Source: Dactylorhiza incarnata (taxonomy: Eukaryota; Streptophyta; Magnoliopsida; Asparagales; Orchidaceae). Taken from it: 64,000 nucleotides of DNA. This document shows, piece after piece, positions 9,904 to 21,702 of this stretch. How positions within the stretch are numbered: position 1 is the stretch's first letter; the number at the start of each line of letters is the position of its first letter. Under the pieces are notes generated by a model. That model saw nothing but the letters and a program-made list of their open reading frames with translations. It did not search any database and was not told the origin of the DNA. The DNA is taken from contig JAWHQI010000028.1 in NCBI GenBank assembly GCA_033032865.1, positions 5,413,001 through 5,477,000 on the forward strand, in the 5' to 3' direction. Both the position numbers and the translations under genes were made by a program.

Positions 9904-12286
9904 TGTCACAACCCGCATTTTCTCAATATATAAAAATATTATCATAGTGAGAGAAAACATGCATCATGATGCCGCGTTGTGCAGGGGACAACTGCAGACA
10001 ATCAGACGGTTCTATCTTTACACTTTTCTTTATAAATGGCATAAACTTTACCGTGTCCCTCGGTTTAGTGAATCGTTTAGTCCACAACCAAGAAGGTATA
10101 AATATACGCAGCGGAAAAAATACATATTTTATTTTAAGGGATTCTACATTAGCATGAGAACTTAACCAACATTCTGATGATATGCATATACTAAATTTAG
10201 TATAAGTAAAAGAGACTTTTACGAGCTTCAAAATAGCGTAATAACAGTTAAAAGAGATGTCATGAGCATGAGGAAATATGCAGATTTTAGTATAAAATAT
10301 CTACTATGCATTCTAACATAAATCCTCCCTAGAGAGCATTTACATTAATAGCAAAACGACGATAATAGCATAACTAGGAAAACACGGTCTAACACAAAAG
10401 AAATCATACTATGGGCGCCAACAAACTGACACGAACCCATAGCATTTAAATAAAGTCAGAAAAGTTAAAAAACTACCTCTCAAAATGAGAGTAAAGGAAA
10501 CAGCTACTGAAGGTCTGGGAAAACCGAACTCGGTCAGCTCAACTGCTACTGGTCCAAACCTGAGGCATTCAAAAAAAGAATGTCTCAGCACAAAAGCGCA
10601 ATAAGGCAGTTTAATCATAGAGTAAAAGGACTTATCAAGTTAAAGAGGGTTACCAACCCAACAAGATGCATCTGTGAAACAACACCCACTAAAACAAAGA
10701 AGTATTGGCATTCAAATAGGGAAAATACTTGCACGAAGTGCAGTCAAAGTTATATATTATCATCCAAGGAGAAACAATGACAGATTGTCTCAAGAAGTGA
10801 ATCATTACCCCAACCATAAAGCGGTGCTGAGGGCGGTGGCTATCTTTCCAACACAAACCATCAGACCAAAACATCCAGGGAACAAAAGCACTGTGGCGGT
10901 GGTAACGGCCCACACAACCAACAGTCTGCACATCAAAGGAAGAAAATTGGCACTGTGGTGGTTGTCACTTGTCCAACTCAACCAACAGTCCAAAAAAACA
11001 ACCAACTGGGTGTAGTGATACACAAACATCTTGACCAAATTTGGCACCACAAAAAACCCAGAAAATTTCAAGTACAACAAACCTCACGACAAATTCGTCA
11101 AGACCCCCGACAAATTTAGCAAGAACACTCGACGATTCATCACAACCACTCGACGAATTTACGTAAACACTCGACGATTCGTCACAACCACTCGACGAAT
11201 TTACCTAAACACTTGACGAATTTATCGAAAGAACTCGACGAATTTCTGATAACACTCAACAAAGAATCGAGAACACTCGACATGACCTCTCGTCGAATTC
11301 GTCGTAACTACCCAATGAATCCTTAGAACACTCGACGAATTCTAACTAATACTCGACGAATCGTCGAGAATACTCGACGAATTCGACGTATATTCTCGAC
11401 GAATTACACTTAGCTTTCTCGACGGACTACGCTAGAACACTAGACGAATTCTGCTTATTTACCGAAGTTTTCAGAGTAAGATTTATCAAAAAAGAATAAT
11501 CGAGGAGGGAGAGAGTAAATTGAAGGGGAAACATGGCAAGGGGGGAAGAGTCCACCACTTGCCTCAAACTTTCCGACCACCAGCCTCCCGAGCACTCCAC
11601 GACAAGGATTGGCCGCAGGAAAAACCTCATCAAGCTATTTCTGAAAGATTAGAATGAAAACAAGGTTTAGGGCCAAACACCCCAACACCAAAAATCCACA
11701 AAATCTAAAATACTCACCGCACACACGAAGATCTCGGGGAGAGCTTTTCAAAACTATGCTCGGACAATGATTTCACACCCTTGATCTCTCACGGTGGCCG
11801 ACGGAAACTCCACGAAAACGACGACTTCTCTAGGCTCGCACGGCTCTGGTTCAGCGAAAACGGGAAGATGAAAGGTTTGGAAACCTAATTTCTTAAATTG
11901 CCCTTTTATATGAAACTCTTTTCAGTAGCTAATATTTATTTAATAAATTCATAAAGGATTTTAAATCTTAAATTGACGATTTGGACTAAGACCAACTCAG
12001 TTTTCAACGAAATTCGCTCCCAAGGCAAATACCGGTCCTCCGAAACCAACGGCGAAGTCGAAATAAGAGTTTGACAAGCTGATTACGAGTTACAATTTGA
12101 TTTACACAATTTACGACAACGAAACTTGACAAATTCGCTTAAATTAATTATTTTAAACTTTTTTCTAATCTTTGAAATTCTACACTCTGGCAAGCATCGT
12201 TAACTTCGTGTTAACGTAACGCCCTTACGCCATTGTTGCGTCAAAATTATTATTTAATCAATTTATTGAAATTCAGGGGTGTTACA
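9904..12286 (-). repeat. Element F 5' LTR (minus strand)
   Basis: Starts TGTCACAACCCG and ends GGGTGTTACA, 2,383 bp, with the primer site directly to its left. No partner LTR or pol was found in the window, so the element is truncated. It contains a degenerate array of CTCGACGAATT motifs (11088-11450). Confidence 0.7.
11088..11450. repeat. Degenerate CTCGACGAATT motif array
   Basis: About fifteen copies of a core like ACTCGACGAATT spaced irregularly by 15-35 bases inside the element F LTR. Confidence 0.75.
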
Positions 12287-12331
12287 ACTATCAAACGTGA
12301 ACAAGCTACTCTATACTCTACTATTAATTTA

Positions 12332-13101
12332 GGCTCTGTTTGGCGGGGCGTTTTTGCAGTGGGGGCCATTTTTTTTCAAAAAACTGCGCCACACAAATTT
12401 TAAGGGTAGCACGGTGGCCGTGAAAAATAGTTGCAGACAGTCAGCACCCGTGGAAAAGGGCTGCAGCGCAGTTTTATTTAATTTTCATAAAATTTAAAAA
12501 AGTTTTATTAATATAGCTTATATATTTATGAGTTATAATATAAATAGCATATATTATAAAAATATTTAATAAGTTATAATATAAAATAACTTATATAATT
12601 TATAATATTTATAAATTATTAATATCATATTTTTAATCTAAATAATAATAAAGATAACGTATTATTAATTATATAAATAATGTTTTATATAATATAAATA
12701 ACATATAATTAATATAACATATTATAAATAATATAATAACATGTATTATTAAAATAATTTACATATAATTAGCGTATAATTAAAATAAAATGTTGTATTA
12801 TTAATAATATAAATAATGTATTATTAAAATAATAAGTTATATAGTATATATAAGGTATTAGTAATATAACGTATTGTTAAAATAATTTATGTTATATTAT
12901 ATTAGTTATTAAAATAATATTAATTTATAATATAATTTATTTATTGAATATTTATAAAATAAAGTTATTAAACGGCACTGCAAACGTTGATCTTCCAAAC
13001 AGTTTTAGTGATTATTTCACCACTCTGCAAAACAGTTGATTATTCTACCACTGCTTCTCCCCACTGATTTTTCAATTGTTGCAGCCGAGCCAATCAGAGC
13101 C
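12332..13101. mobile_element. Tourist-like (PIF/Harbinger) MITE
   Basis: The left end GGCTCTGTTTGGC and the right end GCCAATCAGAGCC form 13-bp terminal inverted repeats with one mismatch. TTA stands directly outside both ends (12329-12331 and 13102-13104), the 3-bp duplication typical of PIF/Harbinger. The interior is very AT-rich and has no transposase, so it is non-autonomous. At 770 bp it is longer than most Tourist MITEs. Confidence 0.75.
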
Positions 13102-13332
13102 TTAATAATCCAAGAGTTAAGTTTAATAAAATTTAAAATATAAATATTCATTAAATACTTCATCAATTTTTTAAGCATGAAATACATGTCATTAATGCTA
13201 CTTTTGTAAGCACGTGATATATTATATACCAATGCATATATAATTGGTAGAGTGTTCCCCTCATATATATAATGGGTAAAGTGTTCCCCTCATTTTACTC
13301 CCCCCTTACCGGTATATAATTTATGTAACAAC
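13102..13332. other. AT-rich spacer with a short direct repeat
   Basis: No gene is supported. A roughly 30-bp phrase containing GTGTTCCCCTCAT occurs twice (about 13250 and 13281). Confidence 0.4.
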
Positions 13333-13344
13333 ATACCGTATTAA

Positions 13345-13641
13345 AGTGTTTTCCTTGAGTATGACGATATTATGATTCTAGAGCATACAAGGAGAATTGT
13401 TAGTGGGGTATCAGACCAAGGACATGTCAACCAGAGAACTAGCTGTGCTCCGGTAGGGATTTCATCATATCTCTCACCGAGCCTCCGTAAAGCTTGGCAT
13501 AGGCTCAAGAGAACTCACCTAGAATGTGAGTACTTTGCACAAGAAGATCGAGCTAACATTTTCCAAAAGATGTCCTCAGAGTGCGCGCAAGCTCTCGTAG
13601 AAGCCCTTGGAGCACTTGCATATAGCAAGATGAAACATTAG
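13345..13641 (+). CDS. Unidentified ORF, possible 3' exon of a host gene
   Basis: An open frame from just after the stop at 13342 to TAG at 13639, with an internal ATG at 13372 giving 89 residues. A TTTTCCTTGAG splice-acceptor-like sequence ends at 13359, so this may be a last exon rather than a complete gene. The product is mixed in composition (for example ANIFQKMSSECAQALVEALG) and looks more like ordinary protein than repeat-derived sequence. No domain was recognised. No upstream exon could be assigned, because the MITE and LTR sequence lie to the left. It could equally be a fragment captured with a transposon. Confidence 0.3.
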   Translation, partial: SVFLEYDDIMILEHTRRIVSGVSDQGHVNQRTSCAPVGISSYLSPSLRKAWHRLKRTHLECEYFAQEDRANIFQKMSSECAQALVEALGALAYSKMKH

Positions 13642-14362
13642 TTGCTAATGTCATTAGAATATGGTAGCGATGTAGCCTTTTATGTAACCTTCATGGATTT
13701 TTGTGTAGTTTGGCTGATTGCAATGTAGCGTACTTGTCAGGCAGTGTGTTGAGTAGCATAAATATGAGTGATTTGCAGAGGGGAGGGTACACCTGAAAAT
13801 CATCATGAGATCTCAGCATCTTAGTGTGCAATATACTCGCAAGCTTTCTACCTCTCTAGCATAACTCATTCTCTTTGCACACGAGAAGTTCTTTTGACTT
13901 CAGGGTCAGTGGATGGTCTTTTGAGAATAACGAAACTTTTTTTTACATTTTAATATAACATCAACTTTGTGGTTTGTGCAGTTTCTGCATTTGCTAATCT
14001 GAATCTTGCAGAATAGCAGTCTATCTTTTCTTAAACTTATGAAACGAGCTGTCGGGAAGCCTCAACCCTCTCAAGCGTGATGGGTAGTCGTTAGCCGATT
14101 TTGCGGTAAAATATAATTGCTGGAAATGTTAAATAATCAGATAAATCACAAATTTGCAATAGTTAACTAAGAATACTTTATCAAATTCTCATATGTATTA
14201 ACATTTGAATCCTAATAAAGAAGGCTCATCTTGATGGCCCATTAGTATCGCATCCTTGTATATAAATTATTTTCACATTGTGTAGATCATTTTTTATTCT
14301 TACTTTGTATTATATTATATGTATTATATCTCGACAAGATAAGGAAATTTTTTGTTGCTCTT
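13642..14362. other. Intergenic sequence, no gene seen
   Basis: AT-rich and could include a 3' untranslated region of the ORF to its left. No coding or repeat feature is supported. Confidence 0.4.
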
Positions 14363-14409
14363 TTTTTGGCTTACGTTGAACGCACCTATTAATATGTGCG
14401 ATTATAAAT
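14363..14409 (+). repeat. MULE left terminal inverted repeat
   Basis: Imperfect match to the reverse complement of 21703-21750, with shared blocks TTTGG, AACGCA, TAATA, TGCGAT and AAATAC. Confidence 0.65.
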
Positions 14410-14788
14410 ACACGTTTTTTTTCTCGCGGGACCCCCTCTCTCCGCCAAAAAATTCGACTTTCCCTCCCAAACACACGGCTTTCCCGCCCGTGATCCCCCC
14501 ATTCACACTACCTTCTCTCTCAAACTCGGCCATCGAACCCGACCATTGCTGAGCAAGCCTTCTCTCTCAAACACGCCTCCCGCCGGCAGTTCTTCCGCCG
14601 GAGAATCGCTGAGCAGGTGCTGCTTTCTTAGATAACAGCGAGTAACCTTGATGCCTTGTTTACGTCGGCGACCTCTGGTTTGTAAGCCTTATTTTTTCCT
14701 CCTCATTGACCACGATTTCTTATATTAATCCATATTCTCCGCATTGTAGAAGCATCATTTTCGGCTCTGGCTTTAAATTAAATCGTTC

Positions 14789-17180
14789 ATGGAAACAGAG
14801 AACAGTTTGCCTGTAGCCAATGAGAAGGAGACAGAATGGAATATGGTAAGATGTTGTTAACATACGGCCATATTTATAAATATACGATCGTTTTTATTAA
14901 TTATACGACCGTAATTTACAAATAAAATCATGAACCTTTGTCATTCCAGGTAAATGAAGAAACTGAGCTTTTTCCTACAGTTCATTCAGCTGAAGAATCT
15001 AATCGAGTAAATGAAGCATCTGTATTGTACAGTTTGTCTGTTGCAAATGAAAATCAGAACTATCAGAATACGGAAAGCTGTTGTGAAGATACGGTCATAT
15101 TGATTACAATACGATCGTTTTTAATAATTATACGGCTGTAATTAACATGTAAAATCATGACTCAACGTCATTGCAGGTAAATGAACAATCTGGGTTTTTT
15201 CCGACAGTTCATTCAGATGAAGAAGCGTATCAAATGTACCTGAACTATGCTCGTCAAACTGGTTTTAGCGTCCGAAAACAACACATATTCTATTGGACTC
15301 ACACAAGGATCATTAAGACTCGAGAATACTCCTGTGCTAAAGCTGGTTTTAAAAAATCTAACAAGCAACAAGATAAGCCGAGAAAATTTCATCATCTCGA
15401 TACTCGCACAGGATGCAAGGCTTGTTTACATTTCAGCGCCGATGAGGAAGGGAGAGACTGGAAGGTTTGTAGATTTATTGAAGAACACAATCATCAGCTA
15501 GCCCCGAAAAACTATGCACATTTGTTAAGATCACATCGCAAGGTATCTGATGGCCAAGCTGTTCTGATCAAAAATATGACCGGGGTAGGTATACGTACAA
15601 CCCATGTTTATAATTTGTTAGCTGAAGAAGTTGGTGGTGTTGAAAATGTAGGGTTCACCAAGCAAGATGCTTACAACTTTGTACAACGTGAGAGAAGAGC
15701 CCTCATTGAATCTGGAGACGCTGCTAGCTTGTTGGATATATTTAAGATGAGACAGTTGGATGATAACATGTTTTCATTTGATGTGCAAACAGATGAAATG
15801 AGCAGGTTGCAAAATTTCTTCTGGATTGACGGGCATGCGAAATTGGACTATGAACGTTTTGGCGATGTACTCATTTTTGACACTACTTATAGGTTAAACA
15901 AATATAATCTACCCTTTTGCTCCTTTTATAGCAGTAAACCACCACTGGCATAATGTTTTTATAGGCGGTGCATTTGTAGCTCACGAGACAATTGAATCAT
16001 TTTGTTGGGTTTTCGAGACTTTCTTGAAGTTGGTTGGTGGTAAACGTCCAATCTCCATTTTTACAGATCAAGATCAAGCAATGCCAGTTGCTATTGAGAG
16101 GGTATTACCCGGTACTCGTCATCGCCTATGCCAATGGCATATTTCAAGGAAAGCACCGTCGAAGGTACCAACCTTCAACATTGATAAGCAGATTAGGTCT
16201 TTATTTTATAACTGCATGAATAAGTGTGATAATGAAATGGAGTTTGGGAGTCTTGGAGTCAAATGATAACCCAGGGTAACTTGCAAGAAAATCGATGGTT
16301 ACACGATCTCAAAAACATTAAAAGGAAGTGGTCTACAGCTTTTAACAAACAATTTTTGGATCTGGGCATTTTATCTACGCAACGTAGTGAATCGGCAAAT
16401 AATCGGCTACATGGATGCTCGAAGGCTACAAATTCACTAGTTGAATGCTTTCTCGGAATGGAAAAATTGATTATTGGTTGGCGAAGGAGTGAACATGAAG
16501 AAGACTTCAGGTGTAAAGAAGGTACTATTACTTTAAAATTTAAAAAGTGTCCAATTCTAAAGCAAATGTCAAAGGTTTATACTAGAAAAATTTATTCTAT
16601 ATTTGAGGAATCCTTTATTGAAGGTGCAGTAGGTTTGATGGTAGCAGAAGAAACAGCATATGATGAGGATATGATTGTATACATCACACGCGTATGTGAT
16701 GGAGTTGGCGTTGAGAAGCAATGGATAGTAAGAATAAATACAAAAACCAATGATATAGATTGCTCTTGTATGGGATTTCAAACTAAGGGCATGTTGTGCA
16801 AGCATGCATTACCGATATACATTAATCGTAATGTGAAGAATATTAAGCCGTCTTATATTTTGAGGCGATTTACATTGCAAGTTAAGAAGCGAAATCATAT
16901 TTCGATTCCCACAAACACAAACACACATGAGTGCAATCTAAGTTTCAAAAATCACATGATGAGGTACACTTATGACTTGTGTCAGCGTATGGAGTCATGT
17001 CAGATAGCAAAGGATTACCTTGTTAGTGTAATGAACGAGGCCGGTACACGCATACAAGATTTGATTGATCAAGATGAGAAGATTAAAAGGGCTTTCCCCT
17101 TGGCAATATTGACAAAGGCAAAGGCATTGTCAAAGATCCACCTTCACTCCGACCCAAAGGTCTTCCAAATGCACGTTTGA
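14789..17180 (+). pseudogene. MULE transposase (FAR1-type), two frameshifts
   Basis: Encodes a Mutator-superfamily transposase, the DDE enzyme that cuts and inserts the element. Exon 1 (14789-14845) ends at a GTAAG donor. Exon 2 starts at 14950 and exon 3 at 15177, both after CAG acceptors in phase 0. A FAR1 DNA-binding domain follows (QMYLNYARQTGFSVRKQ, to about 15500). The MULE catalytic domain has its first Asp in FDTTY (about 15880), the second in FTDQDQAM (16059-16082) with LCQWH after it, and its Glu in STQRSESANNR (about 16389). The SWIM zinc finger (CSCMGFQTKGMLCKHA) is at 16761-16806. One frameshift falls in a T run near 15914 and another near 16250. All key residues remain, so inactivation looks recent. 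A small further ORF (17319-17528) may be a 3' exon. Confidence 0.82.
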
Positions 17181-17318
17181 AGCCCTATTGGGAGACCACC
17201 TCGAAGAAACCAAGTAAATTATATATTTATAATATTTGTAAATTGTTATTACCTAAGATTTTAATTTCAGCAAATTTGTATTACATCACATTTTAATATA
17301 TTTCTTGAAACAGAGCGG

Positions 17319-17528
17319 GTGAGTGCAACTACAAAAAAAATCCCTACAACCGTTGATGTTCCGGTGCAAGCAAATGACCACAATTTCATGGACTTTGCTA
17401 GCCAGGTTGATTCCAATTCAATCAATACTTCAGCAACTGATCATTTCAATGATGAATTCGCGATGGATGATGACTATTCTCTTAATGTACCTCCTACTTT
17501 TTCTTCAATTCCTGATGTATTTAAGTAG
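17319..17528 (+). CDS. Possible C-terminal exon of the MULE transposase
   Basis: A 69-codon open frame, acidic and serine/asparagine-rich, after a non-coding gap of about 140 bp containing an acceptor-like TTTCAG. FAR1-related proteins often have such acidic tails. No domain is visible, so it is only a candidate. Confidence 0.3.
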   Translation: MSATTKKIPTTVDVPVQANDHNFMDFASQVDSNSINTSATDHFNDEFAMDDDYSLNVPPTFSSIPDVFK

Positions 17529-17579
17529 TGATTTGTATGCAATTGTGTTCAATTTTGTGGTTGCGCCAGAATGACAATG

Positions 17580-17960
17580 CCAATTGTGTGTTTTCACAGA
17601 ACAATTTCTGCAACTAACCACTACAACTTTCAGTCACTATAAAATAGATCGATTACAAAATTATAAACAACAAATATATATTGTTGTTTAACAAAAATTA
17701 GCAATATTACTAATTGTCAAGCACAAAAATGCAAAATCAAAAAGATTTTTCACATCACAATCCATCACTGACAATCTCTCTTATCTCGGTCATTGCAGCA
17801 TAAATCCTGCAAAAAATTAAGGAAAATATTATTTTCCTTTTCGTTAATTTATAAAGGTATTATACAAATCGCTACGGTCGAATAGTATGTAAATACGATC
17901 GTACTATAGTTTACTAATGCCGTATTACAGCTTACACATTATTTTTTCAGGGAAAGTTGT
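17580..17960. other. Spacer between the convergent MULE genes
   Basis: AT-rich, with no gene. It holds two copies of the palindromic motif of this element (TACGGTCG at 17873, TACGATCGTA at 17894). Confidence 0.5.
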
Positions 17961-17968
17961 TAAGAATT

Positions 17969-20767
17969 CTATAGCAATTTCTGCCCGAAGCTTTGCAATT
18001 TTTTCCCCCAGTCCTTATGCTTGTCCCAAGATAATTTCTCCTTGCCTAGTAATGTTTTCATGTACATCATCACGAAGACTCCACAATCGTTTCCAGTTAG
18101 TTGTGTTGGGCATTGCTCGTCATAAAAAATTGGCCACTCCTGTACGTTTGGTGGCAAAACTGCTCCAACGTCTTCCTCAAAGAAGTTGATCTGTGCAATA
18201 AGAGATTAGGGTCCTCAGTAAAATTAATACTAAATGCTAAATTAAAACTAAATCGTTTCCAGTTAGTTGTGTTGGGCATTGCTCGTCATATAAAATTAAT
18301 ACTAAATGCGTACCGCAGTAGAAAGTCTGTTGTAATTCGAGGACTTGTAGAATGAGTCATAATATTTCCAGCATTTTTCTTTCAAATCCACAACAAGGAG
18401 GCCCCAATGTACATCTAAATGCACGGGCATGAATATGAAATCAACATGTTTTATTGTATTTGGCGTGATGTGCTCAACAAGAGCTTTTGCGCTCATCGTG
18501 CTCCTCTTCAAACTCTAAATTGAAAAGATTTTAGAATTTTCAAACTTGGAATTCTAACATGTTAGGAAAATAGGTACAAGATTAAAAAAAAGTATACTAA
18601 CTGCATGATTGGAGGATACAAATGTGAATGATTTAAACTTCCTTGGATTCTGTGATTTTTTTAGTGTGAGTATTATGTTGTAGCAATCCAAGTGCGTGTC
18701 AGAAATCCAACCTTCTCCCAAGAGGTTATCTAAATGTGATCTATACCACGTCATATTTCCCCGTTCAATTATTATACTATTTCTGCAAGGTTGAAGAGGA
18801 GCAGCATACATAAAAAAAAGCGTTTTTATAATTAAAGATTATGGTAAGTTTAACATGGGTAGTTCAACAAAATATATACCTGCTTGGAAACTCTGAGTAA
18901 ACATGATCTATTATCAACTGCTTTCCTTTTCCTATATGTTTTCTCCCCGGATAATCTACTTGAGAACCTTGTGGTTCATATTTCACATTTCCCTTGCGGT
19001 CACGACGACCTTTAATATTTTTAATTAAACTTCTATCAGTCTCTACTTTGGTTGGATTATCATCAACAACCACCACTAAAGCATATGCTACATCTCCTCT
19101 ATCGACGTCATCTTCTCTAACGACGTCATCTTCTCGATCAATGTCATATTCTCTATCGACGTCGTCATCTCCATCGACGTCATCCTCTTCATCGACGTCA
19201 TCTTCTCCATCGACGTCATCTTCTCCATCGACGTCATCTTCTCTATCGACGTCATCTTCTCTATCGACACCATCATCTTTCTCAATTGATGGTTCTATTG
19301 GAGTACTCACATGCGATGGATTACTTTTTGGTAAGCTTGATGCGGCCAATGCATCGAATCTACCATCAATATGAGTACGTAATGATTTAATCTCTTTCAA
19401 AATACAACTCCTACTTTTCTTATTTTGCACAACTATGTCTAAAGCTAGTTGATCTATCATTGTTCTCGCATTACCCCCTGATGTGTTCCCCTTTTCGTCC
19501 GTAGAACTCTTTATTTCAATATTCTCTTCCTTTTGAGCCACTTTTTCTTCAATTGACGCTCTTAACACCTTCTTATCCTCGTCTTCGGTCCTCTTTCTCA
19601 TGATAGATTCATTTCTCTCTTTTTTCCCCAAAAAAGATTTGAACTTCCTCTTCATGTACACCCTAAACTCTTCTTCTATTTCCTCTAATTTCTCTGCTCT
19701 TCTTTGCTCCCTTGCTCTATCTTCATATGTTTTCTCTTCCTTTTTAGGACGTACTTCTTCAAAATCACTATCGTCTGCATCTTCGGCCCCCAATAATGCT
19801 TCCTCGGTTGGCAAAATGTTCTCAAAAGACGACTTCACCTGTGATGTCCAATTTAAGCTTTATGTTCTATCAACTTGAATTATACATAAAAATGGGGTAT
19901 ATATAAGTAATAATATCGTACTCTGTCTTGCTCCCGTAACTTAGACTGCATTTCTGAACAAAAATTGTCTTTAAAAGTATACTTTGCTGACCACCTACAT
20001 AGTCGAGGCCTCGTTAGCCCATTAGGTGGAGTTTGGAAGTTGGTTAGCTCATAAAACCACACCTGTAAGTAAATCAGTAAAAACAAATTAATATAAATCT
20101 AACTACCAAAAAAAGGTCAAATTAATTTATCACTTACCAGTAGTAACACCGAGCAACCTTCCAGATAACCCAAACTCTCTTTATATCTCTTCTTTGAAGC
20201 TGTAATACTAACTGCTTCGATTTCTGAGTGCAAGAACTTGTGCACTGTTTCCGGCCAATTAAACTTCTTGAAGTCTCCTAATCCTCCAAAATTATAAAGA
20301 CAGGCCGGTACTTTCAAAATCTTCAACGGAAAGAATAGCTTACACAGAACATGTTTAACAAGTGCGTTGACCTTTTGAATCTCTATATCATCAGATGATG
20401 GTTGTTCTGAAAGACGTACTAGCTCAAAGGCTAGGTCCTTTTGCTCAAAATCGGCTAGTGGTGTCCGATTAAAGTTGAATGTTAACCCTTTGTTTGGTAA
20501 ACCCAACATCAACGCAACTTGATTGATTGTTAACTTCTTATATACATCTCCTAATCTAAATGCTCCATATTTTCGCGAATAAGCTCTAATTAATGCTGTT
20601 AGAAGAGGTATATTCTGATTAAGATTAGGAATTTGAAATAGCGCAAGAATACCAACATCTTGTAATTCATTCATAGAACTCGTTGTAAGAGATCTTAACA
20701 AAGGTTCTGCTCTTTCCTTGAATGATGAGACAGCACATCGACAATTCAAAGTAGTGGATCCTGTCAT
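17969..20767 (-). CDS. ULP1-like cysteine protease gene of the MULE (multi-exon)
   Basis: Predicted C48-family (ULP1/SENP, SUMO-protease-like) gene on the minus strand. Exon 1 (20767 to 20138, donor GTAAGT) resembles the DUF1985-like N-terminal region found with ULP1 domains in plant MULEs (ALMLGLPNKG). Exon 2 is about 20062-19930. Exon 3 (19840-18882) is a charged, coiled-coil-like region with a run of DREDDV/DGEDDV hexapeptides. Exons 4-6 form the peptidase: GEGWISDTHLD (exon about 18785-18603), the catalytic His and Asp in VHWGLLVVDLKEKCWKYYDS (18515-18340), and the Gln/Cys segment QLTGNDCGVFV (exon ending 17969). The catalytic triad is complete. Splice sites were judged by eye. Exon 1 starts at the first ATG of the open frame. 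The target protein is unknown. Confidence 0.7.
18251..18295 (-). repeat. Copy of the protease active-site exon segment in its own intron
   Basis: About 45 bp nearly identical to 18086-18130, the exon part encoding QCPTQLTGND. An 18-bp phrase AAAATTAATACTAAATGC flanks it at about 18221 and 18293, which suggests a templated repair insertion. Confidence 0.75.
19090..19275 (-). repeat. 18-bp coding repeat (acidic hexapeptides)
   Basis: About ten copies of an 18-bp unit (TCGACGTCATCTTCTCTA type on the plus strand) encode DREDDV/DGEDDV repeats in the ULP1-like gene. Confidence 0.85.
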
Positions 20768-20829
20768 CTGACAAAAAACACATATGTTTTTACTCCCGAA
20801 TAATAACTAAACCAAGTACAATATAAAGA

Positions 20830-21430
20830 CTGAAGTTAACTACGGTCGTATCTTCATTGGGTATGGTTGTACAGAGAAGAAAAACGACCGTATTTATTAT
20901 TAGTCTGAGAGTACAGATACGACCTTATTTTCATTTAATCTGAGAGCACTGAACGGCTATAACACCGTATTTGTAAGAAATGATTATTCAACTTCAAACT
21001 TAAAATCAAATAAACTAAGGCCGTATCTGGATTCAATACGACCGTATTGAACATTAGTACGGTCGTATTTCTTCAAGCCGAGAGTACAACTACACATCAA
21101 AAATTAAAATGCCTACAAGGGGATATGTCTTCAATACGACTGTACAGTTCTTACATACAATCGTGCCCTATCCAAAATTGAAAGAACCTCCTCTCTTATA
21201 CGAAATCAAATCCTAAAATCAAATTAACTAGGGCCGTATCTGTATTCAACACGACCGTACTCAACTTCCATACGGTCGTATTTCTTAAAAATGATACTAC
21301 CAGTACTCATCAAAAATAAAAACCGCCTACATGTGGATATGGCTTCAATACGATTGTACAGTGCTTAGATACGATCGTGCTCTTCCTAAAATTGAAATAA
21401 CCTCCTCTCTAATACGACCGTATTATACAT
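20830..21430. repeat. Palindromic motif cluster and 213-bp tandem duplication
   Basis: Subterminal region of the MULE, upstream of the ULP1-like gene. The 10-bp palindrome-like motif TACGGTCGTA/TACGACCGTA occurs at 20841, 21037, 21058, 21251, 21271, 21371 and 21413, with further degenerate copies. The segment starting GGCCGTATCTG at 21019 repeats at 21232, a period of 213 bp. No coding sequence is seen. Confidence 0.8.
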
Positions 21431-21702
21431 TGTTTCACCTTCAAAGCACTGAACTAATCTCGCCAGAAAGGTAAGCGACACATTGCACTGAACTAATCTC
21501 GCGAGAAAACTTACTATGTCTGCCGGCTTGGAAGGTTATCTTCGGACAAATGCAGCGGTTAAGCCTGCTGGTATTAAATCGAAGGGGCTAGGGTTTCTTC
21601 AACAGTCGCTCCACTTCAATGCCATCTACACGCGCGCGCGGAGGAGAAGCCGTAAAACCCTAGAAAGGCGTTTCAAATGAGGTGGCCCACGCGTGATGGG
21701 GG

